From contig JANMYM010000036.1 in NCBI GenBank assembly GCA_031382085.1, positions 113,260 through 177,259 of the forward strand: a stretch of DNA of 64,000 nt. Reading direction: 5' to 3'. Position 1 is the first letter of the stretch. Each line of letters begins with the position of its first letter. This document shows positions 54,615 through 62,122 of this stretch, one piece after another. This stretch comes from UBA964 sp031382085 (lineage in GTDB: Bacteria; Pseudomonadota; Gammaproteobacteria; Steroidobacterales; Steroidobacteraceae). Below the pieces are notes generated by a model. It was not told the DNA's origin. It made no database searches and saw nothing but the letters and a program-made list of their open reading frames with translations. The position numbers and the translations under genes are program-made.

Positions 54615-55310
54615 GTGGCCGTGAGCGAACCCGCCGTACATGCAATCGTGTTGGCGGCCGGCGAAGCGCGCCGCTTCGGATCGCCGAAGCAACTGGCGCG
54701 TATCGGCGACCGGCCGCTGCTGCCGCTGGCGGTAGCTCGCGCCGTCCAGGTGGCAGGGCATGCGGTCACAGTCGTGTTAGGTGCCTATGCGGCAGAACTC
54801 ACGCCAGCGCTGCGTCACGCGAATGTCGGCCTGGCGGTCAACCGCAACTGGCGCGAAGGGATTGCAAGCTCCATCCGGGCGGGCCTCGCCCAGGTACCGG
54901 GCTCGGCCGACGCGGTGCTTATTTTGTTAGCTGACCAGCCGGACGTGACGCATGACGACCTGGCGCGCCTTACCGGCGCCTGGCGCGCACAGCCGGAGTG
55001 GATCGCGGCCGCCAGTTTCGGTGGCGTGGTCGGCGCCCCGGCAATTTTTCCGCGTTGGTGTTTCGGCGACTTGCAGCAGCTCCAGGGCGACCGCGGCGCA
55101 CGCGTGATTCTGCAACGCCATATGGAGCGCGTGATACGGGTAACCATGCCATCGGCGGCCATAGACATTGACACCCCGGAGGACTTGCTGGCACGCGAAG
55201 AGGCGCACCGCGCCGCCGTCCCCGCGCCGCTTACGCAGGACCCGGAACAGAACGCAGCCGCCCCGGGTGTCCCGGAAAGCCTGACGCTCGCGCCCGACGA
55301 CGCGGACTGA
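54615..55310 (+). CDS. MobA-like NTP transferase (MocA type)
   Basis: A 231-residue nucleotidyltransferase. Signature VHAIVLAAGEARRFGSPKQLARI near the N-terminus (GTP/CTP-binding LAAG...RxG...K), then DAVLILLADQPDVTHDDL (metal Asp) and GAPAIFPRWCFGDLQQLQGDRGARV. The MocA/CoxC-like group makes molybdopterin cytosine dinucleotide for hydroxylases such as that at 28375-30474. GTG start directly follows the previous stop. The C-terminal 26 residues are encoded on the strand opposite the DUF192 gene end, an 80-base overlap. Confidence 0.88.
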   Translation: MAVSEPAVHAIVLAAGEARRFGSPKQLARIGDRPLLPLAVARAVQVAGHAVTVVLGAYAAELTPALRHANVGLAVNRNWREGIASSIRAGLAQVPGSADAVLILLADQPDVTHDDLARLTGAWRAQPEWIAAASFGGVVGAPAIFPRWCFGDLQQLQGDRGARVILQRHMERVIRVTMPSAAIDIDTPEDLLAREEAHRAAVPAPLTQDPEQNAAAPGVPESLTLAPDDAD

Positions 55311-55671
55311 GTGCCGCAGGTCGGGACTCGCACGCCAGCATCAGCGTGCTGCCCGCTTCGACACCTAACACACTGGCAAGTCCAGCGCGCATTTCCCAGA
55401 CGGCGTGCGCGCCGGGCTGCAGCGCCACGCTGCGCGGTGGCAGCGCCCGCCAGCATCGCAGCACCCGTCCGTCGCGATCGGTGAACACGGCGTCGATGGC
55501 ATAGCCGAGACCGAACGTGTGGATGGCCCGGCAGCGCACAATTCGCAATGCGAGCGCGTTGCGGAGCGGCGCCTGCCCCATCAGTCCGAGCGCGCGCTCC
55601 AGGAAGGACTCGCAGTGCCAGACGTAGACATCGACTGGCTGCCCGTTGTGCAGCAAACGGCCTGCATTCAT
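55231..55671 (-). CDS. DUF192 family protein
   Basis: About 146 residues from ATG 55671 (MNAGRLLHNGQPVDVYVWHC). DUF192 features: SFLERALGLMGQAPLRNALALRIVRCRAIHTFGLGYAIDAVFTDRDGRVLRCWRALPP, where MG and HTFG..YAID are the hallmark blocks. Exported homologues exist, but no signal is seen here. The C-terminal 26 residues (about SRPAALSPRRRARASGFPG) overlap the convergent MobA-like gene and look unlike the family, so that tail may be recent. It is coupled to the prepilin-like gene upstream by an ATGA junction. Confidence 0.8.
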   Translation of the reverse strand: MNAGRLLHNGQPVDVYVWHCESFLERALGLMGQAPLRNALALRIVRCRAIHTFGLGYAIDAVFTDRDGRVLRCWRALPPRSVALQPGAHAVWEMRAGLASVLGVEAGSTLMLACESRPAALSPRRRARASGFPGHPGRLRSVPGPA

Positions 55672-55922
55672 GCAGAGACGCCCTCGCGGGCGCGTGTTAG
55701 ACCGTCGGCTGCGCCGGCGCCGCCGGCTCCGGCCATGGGCGAGCGCTCGCTCTGTGCCCAATGCCTCGCCGACGGCGCCTTGCCACCGATGTTGCCCCGG
55801 GAATCGCGCCCTGTTCCCTGACGGTTTGCAAACAGTTCATACGCGCCCAACAACAGCAGTGCCAGACCGGCAATGACCACCATTGCCTCGAAAAGACCCT
55901 GACCCTCTGCCCGACGGCGCAT
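55668..55922 (-). CDS. Small prepilin/TadE-like membrane protein
   Basis: An 84-residue protein. N-terminus MRRRAEGQGLFEAMVVIAGLALLLLGAYELF has a short basic leader, a Gly-Leu-Phe-Glu (G-x-x-E) step as in type IV or Flp/TadE prepilins, and one long hydrophobic segment. The rest is Gly/Ala/Ser-rich and disordered (GKAPSARHWAQSE). The E at position +4 after the glycine suggests processing by a prepilin peptidase. DUF192 genes often sit beside Tad pilus genes, which supports the idea, but no other Tad gene is present. ATG at 55922. Confidence 0.55.
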   Translation of the reverse strand: MRRRAEGQGLFEAMVVIAGLALLLLGAYELFANRQGTGRDSRGNIGGKAPSARHWAQSERSPMAGAGGAGAADGLTRAREGVSA

Positions 55923-55973
55923 GAACGGCCCTCCCTGGCTGCCGCAATCCCCTGGACCCCGCGGTGATTACAG

Positions 55974-55989
55974 CGCGGCCGCGGCCGCG
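55974..55989. repeat. 16-bp perfect palindrome in the gap before the S46 peptidase gene
   Basis: CGCGGCCGCGGCCGCG is its own reverse complement. It lies in the 175-base non-coding gap between the divergent prepilin-like and S46 peptidase genes. A GATAAT at 56058-56063 could be the -10 of the peptidase promoter, although no clear -35 accompanies it. Confidence 0.45.
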
Positions 55990-56097
55990 GGACAAACCGC
56001 ATATCTGGCCGGTTGATCCGCAAACTCCATGGCGGCGCATTTCTGTCGCGAATACGCGATAATGAGCGCCATCAATCTTTCATTTTCCGGAGTTGCG

Positions 56098-58188
56098 ATG
56101 CGTCGCCTAAAACCTGTTTTCCTGATCGCCGCACTGCTGAGCGGTGTTAGCTTTGCCGACGAAGGCATGTGGACCTTCGATAATTTTCCGCTCGCGCAGG
56201 TCAACGCGCAGTACAGCCTGAAACTGGATCAGGCATGGCTCGATCGGGTACGTCTCGCCTCGGTGCGCCTGCAGAATTGCAGCGCCAGTTTTGTGTCCCA
56301 GGACGGGCTCATCCTGACGAATCACCATTGTGCAGAATCCTGCCTCGCGGAAAATTCCAGCAAGGAAGCGAGTCTGCTCGACAGTGGATTTCTCGCCCCG
56401 GACCACAGCCGAGAGCTGCGCTGTCGAGTGCAGATTGCCGACATTCTGGTTGCCATGGAAAATATCACCGGGCAGATCGGCACTGCGACTGCCAGTCTCA
56501 GCGCCGCGGATGCTAACGAGTCACGTAAGCGCAAACTAACCGAACTGGAATCAAGTTGCGAAGCCGCCGCGGCCAAGGACAAAAAGTCCGGCCCGCTGAA
56601 GTGCGAGGCTGTCACGCTCTATAACGGCGGGCAGTACTTCATGTACAAGTACCGGCGCTATAGCGACCTGCGCCTGGTTTTTGCGCCGGAAGCCGGTATT
56701 GCGTCGTTCGGCGGCGATCCGGACAACTTCCAGTATCCGCGCTGGTGCCTCGACATGTCCCTGATGCGGGTCTACGACGATCAGGGAAAACCGGTCCACA
56801 GCGTTAATTACCTGCCGATCAACTTTGACGGGCCCGCAGCCGGCGACGCCGTATTCGTGTCTGGCAATCCTGGCAACACCGATCGGCTGCTGACAGTCGC
56901 GCAGTACCTGCAATCGCGCAATCTGGAATTACCCGGCGCATTGCTGCGCAGCAGCGAGCTGCGCGGCCGGTACCTGCAGTTCGCCAAGACCAGCCCGACC
57001 GCCTCGCGCATAGTTACCGAACCCCTCCAGAGTCTCGAAAACGGCATCAAAGTGCGCCGCAAGTTGTTAGATGCGCTGTTGGACGACTCATTGATTGCAG
57101 CCAAGCGTGCCGCGGAACAGTCACTGCGCCAGCAGGTCGCGGCGCGTCCGGATCTCGCCAAAAATTTCGGCGATCCCTGGCGCGACATCGACCAGGCGCT
57201 GGCCGCGGAACGCGACATCTACTTTGAGTATGTTTTCCTCGAAGGCGGCGCCGGCTTTAACAGCCGCCTGTTTCGTTATGCGCGGACGCTGGTCCGGGCC
57301 GCCGATGAGCGCCCCAAGCCCAACACCGAGCGCCTGCGGGAGTTTACCGACGCTGGCCTGCCACGCCTCGAACAACAACTGAGCGCCGCTGTTCCGGTTT
57401 ATCCGGAACTCGAAGAACTGACCTTGTCATTCTCGCTGCAGCGCATGCGAGAGTGGCTGGGCCCTGACCATGCGGTCGTGCGCCAGTTGTTAGCCACTGC
57501 ATCACCGGAGGAACTCGCGGCGCGCGTCATCAAGGGCACGCAACTTAAGGATCCGGCAACCCGCACTGCGCTGTTCGCCGGTGGCGCAGCCGCCGTCAAG
57601 GCGTCAACGGACCCCATGATCGAACTGGCCCGCAGCGTTGACGCCATGGCACGCGCGCTGCGCAAGCGGCACGAGGACCAGGTCGAAGCGCAGATCGACG
57701 CCGCAGCCGAGAAAATCGCCGGTGCCCGCTTTGCGATCCTGGGTACCGCCGTGTATCCGGATGCGACCTTCACGCCGCGCCTCAATTTTGGCAGCGTCCA
57801 GGCGTGGCGAGAAAGCGGGGTTGATCTGGCGCCGTTTACCACGCTGGCGCGCGCCTATGAGCGCGCCACGGGGGCCGAACCGTTCCGGATTCCGGATCGC
57901 TGGCTGGCGGTGCGCGACAAGCTCGACATGAGCACCCGATTCAACCTGTCGACTAACAGCGATATCGTCGGTGGCAACTCCGGCAGCCCGTTGATCAATG
58001 CGCGCGGCGAACTCGTTGGCCTGATGTTCGACGGCAACATCCACTCGATCGCCGGCGACTACTGGTTCGATACCTCGAAGAACCGCGCGATTGCGGTGCA
58101 TCCATCAATCATGCGCGAGGGGCTCAGCAAGGTCTACAAGGCGGATGCCATCCTCGCCGAGCTAACAGCGAAGCCGCGCAAGCGGTGA
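56098..58188 (+). CDS. S46 family dipeptidyl-peptidase (DPP7/DPP11-like)
   Basis: About 696 residues with a signal peptide (LKPVFLIAALLSGVSFA, residues 4-20). Catalytic elements: LQNCSASFVSQDGLILTNHHCAE with the His near residue 77, an Asp in FASFGGDPDNFQYPRW region, and the Ser in DIVGGNSGSPLINARGELVGL. MWTFDNFPLAQVNAQY is the family start. These periplasmic enzymes remove dipeptides from peptides, commonly in bacteria that live on amino acids. Upstream ATG 56029 reading is unlikely; ATG 56098 opens the signal peptide. Followed by DOMON-like gene in GTGA overlap. Confidence 0.93.
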   Translation: MRRLKPVFLIAALLSGVSFADEGMWTFDNFPLAQVNAQYSLKLDQAWLDRVRLASVRLQNCSASFVSQDGLILTNHHCAESCLAENSSKEASLLDSGFLAPDHSRELRCRVQIADILVAMENITGQIGTATASLSAADANESRKRKLTELESSCEAAAAKDKKSGPLKCEAVTLYNGGQYFMYKYRRYSDLRLVFAPEAGIASFGGDPDNFQYPRWCLDMSLMRVYDDQGKPVHSVNYLPINFDGPAAGDAVFVSGNPGNTDRLLTVAQYLQSRNLELPGALLRSSELRGRYLQFAKTSPTASRIVTEPLQSLENGIKVRRKLLDALLDDSLIAAKRAAEQSLRQQVAARPDLAKNFGDPWRDIDQALAAERDIYFEYVFLEGGAGFNSRLFRYARTLVRAADERPKPNTERLREFTDAGLPRLEQQLSAAVPVYPELEELTLSFSLQRMREWLGPDHAVVRQLLATASPEELAARVIKGTQLKDPATRTALFAGGAAAVKASTDPMIELARSVDAMARALRKRHEDQVEAQIDAAAEKIAGARFAILGTAVYPDATFTPRLNFGSVQAWRESGVDLAPFTTLARAYERATGAEPFRIPDRWLAVRDKLDMSTRFNLSTNSDIVGGNSGSPLINARGELVGLMFDGNIHSIAGDYWFDTSKNRAIAVHPSIMREGLSKVYKADAILAELTAKPRKR

Positions 58189-58754
58189 CCGGCGGCTCAG
58201 CGGCGCCGCGGATCGCGCTCGAGCGGCATCCGGACAGTCTCGCGCATGGCGCGGCAGCAGTAGCTGCGTCCCTGAGGCGCGTGACGCCGACGCGCCTGCG
58301 CGTGCGCTATTGGCTGAGCGCCGACCCCGACTGGGTGATCTGGCCCAAGCTCGCGTCGACCGTACTGCGACTTGACACGCTCTGGCGCGCGACCTGTTGC
58401 GAGATGTTCGTGCGCGTGGCAGGCGATGCGCCCTATTGCGAATGGAATTTCTCGCCCGCGGGACACTGGCAGGCCTATGACTTCAGCGCGCGGCGCGCCG
58501 GCCAGCGCACAGCAGAGGTCACGCTGCCGGCAATTGATCTCGGCCTGCCGCATCCGCGACCGGCGATCGCCGAGGCTGCGCCGCTAACAGAGTGGATGCT
58601 GACGGCCGAAATCGACGTGCCTGCGGCTGCGCTTGAGGTCGGCGTCACCATGGTTGTCGCCGACCGGCGCGGCCGCCTCGATTATTGGGCGCTGGCTCAC
58701 GGTACCGGCGCGCCGGATTTCCACAACCCGGACAGTTGGCTCGGCCGCGTGTAA
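58185..58754 (+). CDS. DOMON-like domain protein
   Basis: About 189 residues from a GTG overlapping the S46 peptidase stop. Beta-rich: VTPTRLRVRYWLSADPDWVIWP, RATCCEMFVRVAGDAPYCEWNFSPAGHWQAYDFSARRAG and ending in RRGRLDYWALAHGTGAPDFHNPDSWLGRV, which matches the DOMON-like carbohydrate- or heme-binding fold. No signal peptide. It is sandwiched between peptidase and NamZ genes, a pairing that suggests joint action on cell-wall or glycopeptide material. Confidence 0.8.
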   Translation: MTGGSAAPRIALERHPDSLAHGAAAVAASLRRVTPTRLRVRYWLSADPDWVIWPKLASTVLRLDTLWRATCCEMFVRVAGDAPYCEWNFSPAGHWQAYDFSARRAGQRTAEVTLPAIDLGLPHPRPAIAEAAPLTEWMLTAEIDVPAAALEVGVTMVVADRRGRLDYWALAHGTGAPDFHNPDSWLGRV

Positions 58755-58763
58755 ATTACCTGC

Positions 58764-59990
58764 ATGGCACCCGACACCACTTTCGGCGTCGATCGATTGC
58801 TGGCCGACTCGGCGTTGCTCGGCGAGCTCCGCGGCCGGCGCTGCGCGCTGGTCGCTCATCCGGCCGCAGTAACGCGCGATCTCGAGCTCAGTCTCGATGT
58901 GCTGGTCTCTCACCCGGACATTAAGCTGACCTCGGCGTTAGGGCCGCAACACGGCATTCGCGGCGACAAGCAATACAACATGGTCGAGTCGCAGGGTTTC
59001 GTCGACTCGCGTCTCGGGATACCGGTGTTCAGTCTGTACGGTGAAGTACGGCGACCGAGCGCCGCAATGCTTGCGCACTGCGATGTGATCCTCATCGACC
59101 TGCAGGATGTTGGCTGCCGCGTGTTCACTTACATGACCACGCTGCGCTACGTGCTCGAAGCGGCGGCGCAGCATGGCAAGTCGGTCTGGGTGCTTGACCG
59201 GCCCAACCCGGCCGGACGCCCGATCGAAGGCCTGTCGCTGCGCCCGGGCTGCGAGAGCTTTGTCGGCGCGGCGCCGATTCCGATGCGCCATGGCCTGACG
59301 CTCGGCGAACTGGCGCGCTATTTTGTCGCCAGCCTCAAGATCGCCGTCGACTGCCGCGTTGTTAGCATGCCGGACTACCGGCCTAACGAAGCACCTGGAT
59401 TCGGCTGGCCGGCCGGGCGCAGCTGGGTCAATCCCAGCCCCAACGCGGCATCGCTCAACATGGCCCGGGTCTATCCGGGATCGGTCATGGTGGAAGGCAC
59501 GACGCTGTCCGAGGGTCGCGGAACGACGCGGCCGCTGGAATTGTTCGGCGCCCCGGACATCGATGCCTGGGCTTTGTTAGCTGAGATGCGGCGCCTCGCG
59601 CCACAATGGCTGGAAGGCTGCCGGATCCGGCCGTGCTGGTTCGAACCGACGTTTTACAAGTATCAGGGCACGCTGTGCCAGGGCCTGCAGGTGCACGCCG
59701 ACGGCGCAGGCTATGACCACCGCCGCTTTCAGCCCTGGCGGCTGCAGGCGCTGGCCTTCAAGGCCTTGCGTGCGCTCAGGCCGGACTACCCGTTGTGGCG
59801 GGACTTCGCCTACGAATACGAGGCTACGCGGCTCGCAATCGATGTCATCAACGGCAGTGCGCTGCTGCGCGAGTGGGTCGACGACCCAGCAGCAACCTGC
59901 GGCGACCTGGATACCCTGGCACGGCGCGACGAAGCCGCGTGGCGCACGGAACGCGAGACCTACCTGCTATATCCGGACCAGGACTATTGA
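58764..59990 (+). CDS. namZ: DUF1343/NamZ-like exo-beta-N-acetylmuramidase
   Basis: A 408-residue member of the DUF1343/NamZ family. Core motifs: LVAHPAAVTRDLELSLDVL, LGPQHGIRGDKQYNMVESQGF, PVFSLYGEVRRPS, VILIDLQDVGCRVFTYMTTL and VWVLDRPNPAGRPIEG, then EGTTLSEGRGTTRPLELFGAP. NamZ in Bacteroidota removes N-acetylmuramic acid from muropeptides (glycoside hydrolase family 171). Here no signal peptide is visible, so it may act in the cytoplasm on recovered muropeptides. It follows the DOMON-like gene by 9 bases. Confidence 0.85.
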   Translation: MAPDTTFGVDRLLADSALLGELRGRRCALVAHPAAVTRDLELSLDVLVSHPDIKLTSALGPQHGIRGDKQYNMVESQGFVDSRLGIPVFSLYGEVRRPSAAMLAHCDVILIDLQDVGCRVFTYMTTLRYVLEAAAQHGKSVWVLDRPNPAGRPIEGLSLRPGCESFVGAAPIPMRHGLTLGELARYFVASLKIAVDCRVVSMPDYRPNEAPGFGWPAGRSWVNPSPNAASLNMARVYPGSVMVEGTTLSEGRGTTRPLELFGAPDIDAWALLAEMRRLAPQWLEGCRIRPCWFEPTFYKYQGTLCQGLQVHADGAGYDHRRFQPWRLQALAFKALRALRPDYPLWRDFAYEYEATRLAIDVINGSALLREWVDDPAATCGDLDTLARRDEAAWRTERETYLLYPDQDY

Positions 59991-60532
59991 TCAACTCCTG
60001 GCAGGTATCGGCATATTTTCGACCAGCGCCGAACTTTTTGTCGCACTGTAATTGTTGCGTTGGCCGGGCTGGTCGAAGGCAGTGTCCAGCGCGGCAAAGA
60101 TACGACCTGAGGCGCCAGCGTCGGCGCGACCCAGCACCTGAAGAGAATCGCGGCCGCGGCGCCATTCAGAAACACGCCGCGGATCGATGGCTGCAGCGCC
60201 AGCAATCCGGCGATGTCGTTAGCCACCAGTCCCTGCGCCTTGATCGCGGCATCCAGGCTGCCGCTGCGTTGCGCGCTGTGACAGACATCCCAGAGCGCGA
60301 CACCATGGCGTCGCAGCTGCTCTACCCGCCCGGCGTACGGTAACGACGCAGCAAAACCTAACAACTCTGCCATGATGGGCCAGAAGGCGTTGCGCGGATG
60401 TGCGTAGTATTGCTGCTGCGCAAGCGAGGCTACGCTTGGCAGGGTTCCGAGCACGAGAACATGCGCCCGCGCCGGCAGCACCGGCGCGAAGCCAACGACC
60501 GGCAAAATCAATTTCCTGCCGCGATTTGCCAC
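59984..60532 (-). CDS. DNA-deoxyinosine glycosylase (UDG family 6-like)
   Basis: A 182-residue glycosylase starting at GTG 60532. LVLGTLPSVASLAQQQYYAHPRNAFW is the opening motif of hypoxanthine/deoxyinosine glycosylases in the uracil-DNA-glycosylase superfamily; it is followed by LWDVCHSAQRSGSLDAAIK and GVFLNGAAAAILF, with LPSTSPAN near the C-terminus. It removes hypoxanthine from deaminated adenine in DNA. It overlaps NamZ by 7 bases tail-to-tail and the upstream methyltransferase gene by 25 bases. Confidence 0.9.
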   Translation of the reverse strand: MANRGRKLILPVVGFAPVLPARAHVLVLGTLPSVASLAQQQYYAHPRNAFWPIMAELLGFAASLPYAGRVEQLRRHGVALWDVCHSAQRSGSLDAAIKAQGLVANDIAGLLALQPSIRGVFLNGAAAAILFRCWVAPTLAPQVVSLPRWTLPSTSPANATITVRQKVRRWSKICRYLPGVDQ

Positions 60533-61308
60533 ACTAACAACCGGGGTTGCCGCGGTGATGACAATTCGATAGTCCGATCAGGGCGCTGGCCAGGCACTTC
60601 GAATGCGCAGCTAACAAACAGGGCCCCCGGGCGCATCTCGCGCTGCGCCTTGTCCCAGAGATCGGCCATCGGCACGGGCGAAAGGTATGCGAAAACGACG
60701 TCATAGGGTTCGAGGCTCAAGGACCAGAAGCTGCCCCAGCGAATCCGTATCCGTCGCTGGTCAGCGAACAGCGCGCGCACGCGACTCAGCCAGGCAGGCA
60801 GCGGCGCCAGCTCTATTCCCAGCAATTCGACGTCGGGCCGGCGACTCGCGAGGTAAAACAACAAACCACCCAGGCCGCTGCCAAGATCCGCAAACCGCAG
60901 CGTTCGCGCCGGATCCGGCGCAGGCAGCAGGGCTTCGACTGCCTGCCAGGTCTTGCTGTTAGATAGATAGAGCGGAACCCGGATGCCGATAGTCGACCAG
61001 AACACCAGGCTCAGTGACAGCAGCAGGACCAGAAAAATCCAGGACGGAATGTCGAACCACAAGAAGGTCCACAGCAGCAAGGGCAGCAGCAACTGGATGC
61101 CGATCCACCAGGCCTCGAATCGCAGCCCAGCCGTAGCCAGCGCCGCAAGCAGTGCGCACGCCAGAGCGAACTGGAACGCGGTAATTGGCATGCCCGACAA
61201 GCGCACCGCCGCGAATAGCAGCGCCGCGGTCCCCAACTGCACGGCGAGCGCCGTGACTATTCTGGGCACACGGTCGCGTCCCGGGTTATCGGCGTGTGGC
61301 GCGTGCAA
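60508..61308 (-). CDS. Membrane-anchored class I methyltransferase
   Basis: Up to 266 residues. Three or four hydrophobic segments cover residues 17-105 (IVTALAVQLGTAALLFAAVRL, FALACALLAALATAGL, LLLPLLLWTFLWF, FLVLLLSLSLVFW). Then a SAM-binding core RTLRFADLGSGLGGLLFYLASRRPDVELLGIELAPLPAWLSR and YDVVFAYLSPVPMADLWDKA. Start is either a TTG at 61308 or a GTG at 61269; neither has a good RBS. Possibly modifies a lipid or membrane-associated substrate; unknown. Confidence 0.78.
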   Translation of the reverse strand: MHAPHADNPGRDRVPRIVTALAVQLGTAALLFAAVRLSGMPITAFQFALACALLAALATAGLRFEAWWIGIQLLLPLLLWTFLWFDIPSWIFLVLLLSLSLVFWSTIGIRVPLYLSNSKTWQAVEALLPAPDPARTLRFADLGSGLGGLLFYLASRRPDVELLGIELAPLPAWLSRVRALFADQRRIRIRWGSFWSLSLEPYDVVFAYLSPVPMADLWDKAQREMRPGALFVSCAFEVPGQRPDRTIELSSPRQPRLLVWQIAAGN

Positions 61309-61340
61309 GTTCAGTTACACAGGTGGATGCAGCGTGAACG

Positions 61341-61360
61341 TTGGCGGAGAGGGTGAGATT
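61341..61360 (-). repeat. Left attachment-site repeat (copy of the tRNA-Ser 3' end)
   Basis: TTGGCGGAGAGGGTGAGATT is identical to 63401-63420, the 3' end of the tRNA-Ser gene plus one base beyond CCA. The two copies are 2060 bases apart and delimit an integrated element. This copy is followed not by the rest of the tRNA T-arm but by an unrelated 108-bp block. Confidence 0.85.
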
Positions 61361-61468
61361 GCTCGCGGCGCGTAGTCGCGCCGCTCGTCCCTCGCGCATT
61401 TGCGCTCGGGACCGCCGAGCCGCGACACCGCGGCTCGGCGTCCGACCCGCCGCTGCGCGCCGGGTCGT
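61361..61468. repeat. 108-bp block of four hairpins inserted in the T-loop of a duplicated tRNA-Ser fragment
   Basis: Four successive perfect stems fill the block: GCGGCGCG/CGCGCCGC (61365-61372 with 61377-61384, loop TAGT); GCGC/GCGC (61394-61397 with 61402-61405); a 12-bp stem (61413-61424 with 61429-61440, loop ACAC); and CGACCCG/CGGGTCG (61443-61449 with 61461-61467). It interrupts the tRNA copy exactly at T-loop GATT|CGAA. One base (T) may be duplicated. It resembles a small palindromic mobile unit of the REP/MITE kind; no second copy was noticed in this window. Confidence 0.6.
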
Positions 61469-61508
61469 CGAACTCACGAGCCTCGTGAAGGGCTGCCAGT
61501 TTTCAAGT
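61468..61508 (-). pseudogene. tRNA-Ser fragment: anticodon loop to T-loop (decayed attR part)
   Basis: This stretch matches 63420-63460 of the intact tRNA-Ser with two substitutions (CCTCGTG for CCCCGTG; CCAGTTTT for CCGGTTTT) and ends in TTTTCAAG, at the anticodon. Together with 61341-61360 it is a duplicate of the tRNA's 3' half, which is what integrases that use the anticodon loop as crossover point leave at the far end of an island. Confidence 0.75.
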
Positions 61509-62072
61509 CGCATTGCTCTCACGTTAGCGCAACGCAAGCGCGCGCAAGTACCTGAATTGCAAGAACACTGAAAGTCGCGAAATGCTGGCTTTCCCAGCGA
61601 TTCGCGCAGCATTGCAATTGGAAGTGCAACTAGCTATTGAGAACCGAGAAAAAACGGCAGCGACGTTACCGAGATGAACGAACTGTTCGCAATGTCCGGA
61701 CGCTGCGGCGTTACCGTCAAGAAAGCCGGCAACGGCGAGATCGTCATGGGTCCAACATTCGCTGCTACGGGCGGCTCAGGTGCGGGCTGCCTAGGATGTT
61801 CCGAGTGCGAATCTGGCGGGAGGCCGGGCAATGGTTCGCAATACCGGGGTCCGGTTGCGTCGTCGCAAGGTGCCGCAATCGCGTGTTCCACATGCGGGGC
61901 AAGCGCAGCAACGCCGGAGAGGATCGCCACCGGAAAAGGAGTTGCAGACTTCATAGCGACCATTATGCCACGCGTTAAGCGCCCGCAAAAATCTGCGCCC
62001 GCAGCAACTGCAGCGCTGCCTCGAACTCGTTAAGGTCATCGTATGTGGCGCTTGCGGCTGTCCCAGGTTATG

Positions 62073-62095
62073 TCCGTCATTGACGGATATCCGTC
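62073..62095. promoter_or_regulatory. Overlapping palindromic operator upstream of the toxin-antitoxin genes
   Basis: TCCGTC-ATT-GACGGA (62073-62087) and the perfect 14-bp palindrome GACGGATATCCGTC (62082-62095) share an arm. They cover the -35 and spacer of the promoter below, the expected place for autorepression by the HigA-type protein. Confidence 0.6.
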
Positions 62096-62108
62096 TTTGA
62101 CGTATAGT
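62080..62108 (+). promoter_or_regulatory. Sigma-70-type promoter of the broken toxin/antitoxin pair
   Basis: TTGACG at 62080-62085, then exactly 17 bases, then TATAGT at 62103-62108. Both boxes match the consensus at 5 of 6 positions, one of the best promoter matches I saw. It lies 15 bases before the GTG of the toxin pseudogene. Confidence 0.7.
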
Positions 62109-62122
62109 CGCCCCATGTTCAC

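Larger units (their letters stand above)
61309..62122. other. Non-coding/decayed DNA at the left part of a tRNA-Ser island remnant
   Basis: An 814-base stretch without a convincing gene. It contains an attachment-site repeat and a broken tRNA-Ser copy (61341-61508), a 108-bp hairpin block (61361-61468), a possible integrase arm-site repeat near 61622-61633, and a TA-type operator-promoter (62073-62108). Two opposite frames, 61634-61963 (minus, 109 residues, Pro-rich, MVAMKSATPFPVAILSG start) and 61674-62033 (plus, 119 residues, Gly/Cys-rich with CLGCSEC), are open, but neither has a recognised family and I cannot tell which, if any, is real. Confidence 0.5.
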
